A stretch of 9,262 bases of DNA. Origin: Pseudomonadota bacterium. Its GTDB lineage: Bacteria; Pseudomonadota; Alphaproteobacteria; Acetobacterales; Acetobacteraceae. The position numbers and the translations under genes are program-made. The notes beneath the pieces are model-generated. The model was not told the DNA's origin. It ran no database searches and worked only from the letters and a program-made list of their open reading frames with translations. Position 1 is the stretch's first letter, and each line of letters begins with the position of its first letter. The stretch is from positions 1 to 9,262 of the forward strand of contig JAEWCI010000214.1 of assembly GCA_023390705.1 (NCBI GenBank). The letters are read 5' to 3'. Below are positions 5,577 through 9,262 of this stretch, piece by piece.

Positions 5577-6677
5577 TTAGGGCTCCGCCGGACCTGGCGG
5601 AAGGCTTTCCGGGGCGGCGCTGGTGCCCGGCTGGGCATAGGACGCCCAGTCCTTCAGCAGCGTGAAGCCAACCGCGAGCAGCACCGGCCCAAGGAAGAGG
5701 CCGAGAAAGCCGAAGGCGAAGACCCCGCCGAGCGCCCCCAGCAGCGTCAGCAGCAGCGGCAGGTCCGCGCCACGGGCGATCAGCCAAGGGCGGATGACGT
5801 TATCGGCCGAGGAGATGCCGGCGGCGCCATAGACGAACAGGAAGATGCCCCAGCCGGTCCGGCCCTCGGCCAGCAGCCAGAGCGCGGCGGGAATCCACAC
5901 CACCGGCGCGCCGATGGGCAGGATGGAGATGCAGCCCGCCACCACGCCAAGCAGGACGGGCCGCGGCACCCCGCTGATCCAGAGACCGAAGGTGGTCATC
6001 AGCCCCTGCACGATGGCGGTGCCCAGCAGCCCATAGACCACGCCGCGGGTCACGTTGCCCGTCAGCTCCACGAGGTGCCGGCTGTTGGCGCCGGCCAGGC
6101 GCTGCAGCGCCGCTTCCGCCCGTGCCGCGATGGCCGGGCCGTCACGGTAGAGGAAGAAGGCAAGGAAGATCGCCACCAGCAGCTCCGCGAGGCCGGAGAG
6201 CACGGCCAGCAACACGGCCAGTGCGTTCTGCGCCAGGGTCCCGGCATAGGGCCGCAGCAGCTCCGCAATGCCGGAAAAGCCGAAATCGGCATGGCCGGCC
6301 CATTCGGACAGCCAGGGCCCGACCATCGGCAGGCCGGAAAGCCAGGCGCCCAGGCCGGGCAGGCCGTCCGTCAGGAAGCCTTCCAGCGCGTTGCGCAGCC
6401 CCTCGATATCCTCCCGCCGGGTCGGGGTGGCAAAGACCAGGGGCAAGCCGATGAGCAGGAATTCCGCCGCCACCATCACACCGGCCGCGGCCCCCGGAGA
6501 GAGCCTGGCGCGGTCGCGCAGGAAGCGGAAGGCAGGCCAGGTGGAATAGACCAGGATAGCCGCCCAGAGCAGGGCCGAAAGGAAGGGCCGCAGCACCAGC
6601 AGGCAGGCAAAGGCCAATGCCAGGGCAGCCAAGAGGCCCAGCAGCCGGGCCGGACTCAGGGTATCGGGCTGCATCAT
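5577..6677 (-). CDS. AI-2E/PerM-family membrane transporter (YdiK-like)
   Basis: This is a 366-residue inner-membrane protein of the AI-2E transporter (PerM/YdiK/TqsA) family. Members have been linked to autoinducer-2 export or Na+/H+ exchange, and most have no proven substrate. The N-terminal helix pair is followed by FLSALLWAAILVYSTWPAF (32-50), a family hallmark. Hydrophobic segments recur at about 64-84, 150-176, 212-232, 238-268, 275-290 and 305-342. FFLYRDGP (174-181), SILPIGAPVVWIPAALWLL (251-269), DNVIRPWLI (292-300) and the glycine-rich GGVFAFGFLGLFLGPVLLAV (317-336) are characteristic. Length matches E. coli YdiK (about 370). Two consecutive ATG codons begin the gene, with AGGGAG at 6685-6680; the second ATG has slightly better spacing. 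It is divergent from hyi and is probably transcribed alone, given the strong inverted repeat after its stop. Confidence 0.92.
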   Translation of the reverse strand: MMQPDTLSPARLLGLLAALALAFACLLVLRPFLSALLWAAILVYSTWPAFRFLRDRARLSPGAAAGVMVAAEFLLIGLPLVFATPTRREDIEGLRNALEGFLTDGLPGLGAWLSGLPMVGPWLSEWAGHADFGFSGIAELLRPYAGTLAQNALAVLLAVLSGLAELLVAIFLAFFLYRDGPAIAARAEAALQRLAGANSRHLVELTGNVTRGVVYGLLGTAIVQGLMTTFGLWISGVPRPVLLGVVAGCISILPIGAPVVWIPAALWLLAEGRTGWGIFLFVYGAAGISSADNVIRPWLIARGADLPLLLTLLGALGGVFAFGFLGLFLGPVLLAVGFTLLKDWASYAQPGTSAAPESLPPGPAEP

Positions 6678-6801
6678 CTCTCCCTCGCGACGACTCGCTT
6701 CCTAGCATTGCCGGCGCGCGTCGCGCACGCCTTCGGGTAGCCTTGGCCGGCGGCCACGGTTAGCCTGCGCGGCAGGCAGCAGCAGTGGGGAGAGGAGCCA
6801 G
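6678..6801. promoter_or_regulatory. Divergent promoter region between the AI-2E gene and hyi
   Basis: This 124-base gap separates two divergently transcribed genes, so both promoters should lie here. I could not pick out convincing -35/-10 elements or a long operator-like dyad. The only clear signals are the Shine-Dalgarno sequences at its two ends: AGGGAG (minus, 6685-6680) and AGAGGAG (plus, 6791-6797). Confidence 0.5.
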
Positions 6802-7578
6802 ATGCCGCGCTTCGCCGCGAATATCTCCATGATGTTCACCGAACTCCCCTTCCTGGACCGCTTCGCCCGGGCCTGCGCGGCCGGCTTCCAGGCGGTGGAA
6901 TTCCTCTTCCCCTATGAGTTCGAGGCGAAGGCGCTGGCGCAGCGCCTGGCCGACAACGGGCTGCGGCAGGTGCTGTTCAACGCCCCGCCGGGCGACTGGG
7001 CGGCCGGCGAGCGTGGCATGGCCAGCCTGCCGGGGCGGCAGCAGGAATTCCGCGACAGCATCCTGAAGGCGCTGGACTACGCCACCGCCCTCTCCTGCCC
7101 CCGCCTGCATGTGATGGCCGGGCTGAAGCCGGAAGGCGTGCCGCGGGACACGCTGCTGGCGACCTATGCCGCCAACCTGGCCTGGGCGGCGGAGGAATGC
7201 GCGAAGGCGAGCGTCAAGCCGGTGATCGAGCCGATCAACCATCGCGACATCCCCGGCTTCTTCCTCAACACCACCGACGAGGCGGCGGCCGTCATCAGCG
7301 CCATCGGCGCCGAGCGGATCGGCATGCAATTCGACCTGTACCACTGCCAGATCACCGAGGGCGACATCGTCATGCGGGTGGAGAAGCACCTGCCGCTGAT
7401 TGCCCATATGCAGGTGGCGGACACGCCCGGCCGGCACGAACCAGGCACCGGCGAGGTGAACTGGCCCTTCGTCTTCGACCGCATCGACGCGCTGGGCTAT
7501 CGCGGCTGGATCGGCTGCGAATACCGCCCGGCGGGAGAAACCGAGGCCGGACTCGGCTGGTTCGCGCCGTACCGGTAG
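6802..7578 (+). CDS. hyi: Hydroxypyruvate isomerase
   Basis: This is a cytoplasmic TIM-barrel enzyme (258 residues) that interconverts hydroxypyruvate and tartronate semialdehyde in glyoxylate and glycolate use. It matches E. coli Hyi over its full length and almost without gaps: RFAANISMMF (3-12), VEFLFPYEF (32-40), PPGDWAAGERG (62-72), IEPINHRDIPGF (142-153), HMQVADTPGRHEPGTGE (202-218) and GCEYRP (238-243), ending in DPYR-like APYR. The metal and catalytic residues known for the E. coli enzyme fall at the same numbers here: E143, D178, Q204 and E240. AGAGGAG at 6791-6797 sets the start. glxR follows after 156 bases in the same direction and uses the product, so they form a two-step pathway unit. 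No glyoxylate carboligase gene (gcl) precedes it, unlike the common gcl-hyi-glxR order. Confidence 0.96.
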   Translation: MPRFAANISMMFTELPFLDRFARACAAGFQAVEFLFPYEFEAKALAQRLADNGLRQVLFNAPPGDWAAGERGMASLPGRQQEFRDSILKALDYATALSCPRLHVMAGLKPEGVPRDTLLATYAANLAWAAEECAKASVKPVIEPINHRDIPGFFLNTTDEAAAVISAIGAERIGMQFDLYHCQITEGDIVMRVEKHLPLIAHMQVADTPGRHEPGTGEVNWPFVFDRIDALGYRGWIGCEYRPAGETEAGLGWFAPYR

Positions 7579-7628
7579 CCTTTCGCCGGGTGCGGCCATC
7601 CGGCCCCCCGGCATCGCCGCATGCGTCA

Positions 7629-7650
7629 TGCCGCGCCCTGCGGCGTGGCA
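7629..7650. promoter_or_regulatory. Hairpin in the hyi-glxR gap
   Basis: Bases 7629-7637 and 7642-7650 can form a nine-base-pair stem (one G-T pair) with the loop CTGC, about 50 bases after the hyi stop. An eight-base palindrome, CGCATGCG, lies just upstream (7618-7625). With no T-run this is not a standard terminator. It could reduce read-through or protect the upstream mRNA end, tuning the hyi to glxR ratio; this is inference. Confidence 0.35.
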
Positions 7651-7677
7651 GGCAGGCGGCAACCGGCGCCCCGGCAC

Positions 7678-7691
7678 GGGTCCGGGGACCC
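7678..7691. promoter_or_regulatory. Short dyad upstream of glxR
   Basis: GGGTCC (7678-7683) and GGACCC (7686-7691) form a perfect six-base inverted repeat with a two-base centre, about 45 bases before the glxR start. It could be a small operator or be incidental in GC-rich DNA. No promoter elements beside it convinced me. Confidence 0.2.
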
Positions 7692-7734
7692 ATGCCGCTT
7701 GAAACCGATAGCAGCAGCGCACAGGGACCCACAC

Positions 7735-8622
7735 ATGAAGATCGGATTCATCGGCCTCGGCATCATGGGCAAGCCCATGGCCGGGCATCTCAAATCGGCC
7801 GGCCACGAGGTCATCGTGCCGGAGCGCAGGAGCCTCGGCGCGGATCAGCGCGCCGCCTTCACCGTGGTGGCGGACGCGAAGGCCGTGGCCCAGGCGGCCG
7901 AGATCATCATCCTGATGGTGCCGGACACGCCGGATGTCGAGGCCGTGCTGTTCGGCGCCGGCGGCGTGGCGGAAGGGCTTTCACCCGGCAAGCTGGTGAT
8001 CGACATGAGCTCGATCAGCCCGACCGCCACCAAGCCTTTCGCCGCGAAGGTCAACGCGCTGGGCTGCGACTACCTCGATGCCCCGGTTTCCGGCGGCGAG
8101 GTCGGCGCGCAGCAGGCCAGCCTCACCATCATGGTCGGCGGCCCGCAGGCGGCTTTCGACCGGGCGAGGCCGCTGTTCGAGAAGATGGGCAAGAACATCA
8201 CCCTGGTCGGCCCGAACGGCGCCGGCCAGACGACGAAGGTCGCCAACCAGATCATCGTCGCGCTCACCATCGAAGCGGTGGGCGAGGCGCTGGTCTTCGC
8301 CAGCAAGGCCGGCGCCGACCCGGCCAAGGTGCGCCAGGCGCTGATGGGTGGACTAGCCACCTCCCGCATCCTGGAACTGCACGGGGAGCGGATGATCAAG
8401 CGCACCTTCAACCCCGGCTTCCGCATCCGCCTGCACCAGAAGGACCTGAACCTGGCGCTGCAATCGGCGAAGGATCTCGGCGTGGCGCTGCCGGCGACGG
8501 CTTCGGCGCAGCAGCTCTTCTCCGCCTGCGTCGCCGCCGGTGGGGCGGACTGGGACCATTCGGGCATGGTGCGGGCACTGGAGACGATGGCCGCCCACAA
8601 GGTGGCGCCGGACCAGGGTTGA
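7735..8622 (+). CDS. glxR: 2-hydroxy-3-oxopropionate (tartronate semialdehyde) reductase
   Basis: This is a cytoplasmic beta-hydroxyacid dehydrogenase (295 residues) reducing tartronate semialdehyde to D-glycerate with NAD(P)H, the step after hyi. The Rossmann motif GFIGLGIMGKPMAGHL (4-19) binds the cofactor. MVPDTPDVEAVLFG (61-74), VIDMSSISP (88-96), the substrate-binding DAPVSGGEVGA (115-125), GQTTKVANQIIVALTIEAVG (164-183) with catalytic K168, and RMIKRTFNPGF (219-229) with HQKDLNLALQSAKDL (234-248) all match E. coli GlxR closely. After the second beta strand the sequence is VPERRS (28-33). Arginines there often favour the NADP phosphate, so NADPH use is a reasonable guess. The start at 7735 is chosen because the Rossmann motif begins at once and AGGGA lies at 7723-7727. 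An in-frame upstream ATG at 7621 would add 38 unrelated residues. The gcl gene is not nearby. Confidence 0.96.
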   Translation: MKIGFIGLGIMGKPMAGHLKSAGHEVIVPERRSLGADQRAAFTVVADAKAVAQAAEIIILMVPDTPDVEAVLFGAGGVAEGLSPGKLVIDMSSISPTATKPFAAKVNALGCDYLDAPVSGGEVGAQQASLTIMVGGPQAAFDRARPLFEKMGKNITLVGPNGAGQTTKVANQIIVALTIEAVGEALVFASKAGADPAKVRQALMGGLATSRILELHGERMIKRTFNPGFRIRLHQKDLNLALQSAKDLGVALPATASAQQLFSACVAAGGADWDHSGMVRALETMAAHKVAPDQG

Positions 8623-8653
8623 ACCGCGCGCCGCAGCAAGGCGCGAACCGGCG

Positions 8654-8672
8654 GCGGGCGCCAGCGGCCCGC
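8654..8672. terminator. GC hairpin after glxR, weak terminator candidate
   Basis: GCGGGC (8654-8659) and GCCCGC (8667-8672) pair around a seven-base loop, about 30 bases after the glxR stop. There is no adjacent T-run. Position supports a transcription end, but the local sequence is so GC-rich that short stems are common by chance. Confidence 0.3.
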
Positions 8673-8721
8673 GGCGCGGCATCAGGCATCGCGGGGGCGC
8701 CAGGTTGCGACCCCGCCATCG

Positions 8722-8769
8722 GGCAGTTTTATTGTCGCGCAAAATTTCTTGCGAATTCGCCAAACTGCC
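8722..8769. promoter_or_regulatory. Nested dyads in an AT-rich island upstream of the XRE gene
   Basis: GGCAGTTT (8722-8729) and AAACTGCC (8762-8769) are exact inverted repeats enclosing 32 bases. Inside are CGCAA (8738-8742) paired with TTGCG (8749-8753), and the perfect ten-base palindrome GCGAATTCGC (8751-8760). The local AT-content is well above that of the flanking DNA. This is the layout of an operator/promoter region or a structured leader. It lies about 180 bases before the XRE start, so autoregulation is possible but unproven. Confidence 0.45.
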
Positions 8770-8895
8770 GGCAGGAACTTACGGGTTGTCGCCGCCAGGT
8801 TTGGATGCGACGGCCTAAGGTAGAACAGGGGGCTTACGACTTTCCGGCTTGCCAAGCCCTGCCAGTTCTATCAATTTCCGATTCTGCTTCTGCCA

Positions 8896-8909
8896 TGAGA
8901 TGCGTCTCA
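8896..8909. promoter_or_regulatory. Short inverted repeat close to the XRE gene
   Basis: TGAGA (8896-8900) and TCTCA (8905-8909) flank TGCG, ending 37 bases before the XRE start codon. XRE regulators often bind short dyads near their own promoter, so it is a plausible autoregulatory site. The arms are only five bases, so chance is a real alternative. Confidence 0.25.
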
Positions 8910-8946
8910 CGGCCCGACCCGACGGTCGCGATTACCGGAGGCATTG

Positions 8947-9262
8947 ATGCGCTTCGCCGATATTGGTCAGCAATTGCGAGCCTACCGGATGGAATCCGGC
9001 CTGCGCGCCGAGGAGATCGCCGCACGGCTTGGCGTGTCGCGCGCCGCGCTCTACCGGTACGAGAAGGGCGAGGTCATCAAGCTGGATACCATTCGTCGTC
9101 TCGCCGAGTTGCTCAAGATATCGCCACTTTCCCTGCTCGGCATCGGCGTGGAGTATTTTGCCCGGCCGGTGGCCTTCCTGGAAAGGCTGCGGCAGGTCGA
9201 GGAAGAGGCCGACCAGATCCTGCTGGTCGGCGGCGCCATGGTCTATCAGACCAGCACCGAAG
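8947..9262 (+). CDS. XRE-type helix-turn-helix regulator (partial, cut by window end)
   Basis: Only the first 105 codons are present; the frame is open at the edge. Residues 6-62 form a Cro/C1-type (XRE) DNA-binding domain: IGQQLRAYRMESGL (6-19), AEEIAARLGVSRAALYRYEKG (21-41) with the recognition helix around SRAALYRYE, then LDTIRRLAELLKISPLSLLG (46-65). The following part (VEYFARPVAFLERLRQ, 68-83, and onward) is a separate region that I do not recognise as a named ligand domain. The start is fixed by GGAGG at 8937-8941, five bases before ATG. Codons such as ATT, GGT, CAA, CGT, ATA and CCA are used more freely than in the neighbouring genes, and the upstream DNA is also AT-richer. It could regulate itself or the genes to its right; a role for hyi-glxR is possible but unsupported. 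Confidence 0.85.
   Translation, partial: MRFADIGQQLRAYRMESGLRAEEIAARLGVSRAALYRYEKGEVIKLDTIRRLAELLKISPLSLLGIGVEYFARPVAFLERLRQVEEEADQILLVGGAMVYQTSTE

Larger units (their letters stand above)
8623..8946. other. Non-coding stretch between glxR and the XRE regulator
   Basis: No gene is supported in these 324 bases. The first 80 or so are extremely GC-rich and hold a possible glxR terminator hairpin. From about 8725 the composition changes abruptly to AT-richer DNA, with nested dyads at 8722-8769, small dyads at 8846-8858 and 8896-8909, and a GGAGG ribosome-binding site at 8937-8941. Promoter elements for the XRE gene probably lie in this AT-richer half, but no -35/-10 pair with standard spacing was convincing. 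Confidence 0.6.

Noticed and set aside
7621..7734. Upstream ATG extension of glxR
   Set aside because: The 38 added residues are unlike the family, which begins directly with the Rossmann motif, and a suitable ribosome-binding site precedes 7735.
8834..9025. A 63-codon minus-strand frame opposite the XRE start
   Set aside because: It overlaps the HTH coding region and its ribosome-binding site, and encodes no recognisable domain.
1..9262. Search by eye for CRISPR arrays, tRNA/rRNA genes, transposases and a toxin-antitoxin pair
   Set aside because: There are no spaced direct repeats, no cloverleaf or rRNA-like sequence and no transposase motifs. The XRE protein has no small partner gene visible in the window.

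Overview
The window is high-GC bacterial DNA with strong G/C preference at third codon positions. Its gene content (CreA-family protein, Dpp/Opp-type ABC operon, Hyi and GlxR) and its style suggest an alphaproteobacterium, perhaps Acetobacteraceae such as Roseomonas. That placement is inferred from composition and protein style, not from any marker gene.

Layout. The left end (1-1194, plus strand) may hold the last codons of an upstream gene. It then has a periplasmic CreA-family protein (94-564) and a small secreted, His/Arg/Gly/Pro-rich protein (832-1194). Converging on these is a compact minus-strand operon encoding a peptide-type ABC importer in the order dppB (4306-5292), dppC (3379-4302), dppD (2342-3379) and dppF (1252-2349). 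Its junctions are -8, -1 or 3 bases, so translation is probably coupled. No substrate-binding protein gene (dppA) is present. Where it would be expected, upstream of dppB, there is a 22-codon signal-peptide-like ORF with a strong Shine-Dalgarno sequence, and a perfect 13-bp hairpin spans its stop codon.

Next is a minus-strand AI-2E/PerM-family membrane protein (5577-6677), whose stop codon is followed after one base by a perfect 16-bp inverted repeat with a T-rich tail. Divergent from it are hyi (6802-7578) and glxR (7735-8622), two enzymes of glyoxylate/hydroxypyruvate use. Hyi interconverts hydroxypyruvate and tartronate semialdehyde, and GlxR reduces tartronate semialdehyde to D-glycerate. 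The usual partner gcl is not in the window. After a 324-base, relatively AT-rich and dyad-rich non-coding stretch, the window ends inside an XRE-type helix-turn-helix regulator (8947 to the edge).

Most of the window is ordinary transport and central metabolism. I found no mobile element, CRISPR array, tRNA, rRNA or clear new multi-gene system. The places most worth a second look are the structured dppB leader (5361-5575), where a signal-peptide-like mini-ORF replaces dppA, and the nested dyads ahead of the XRE gene (8722-8769).
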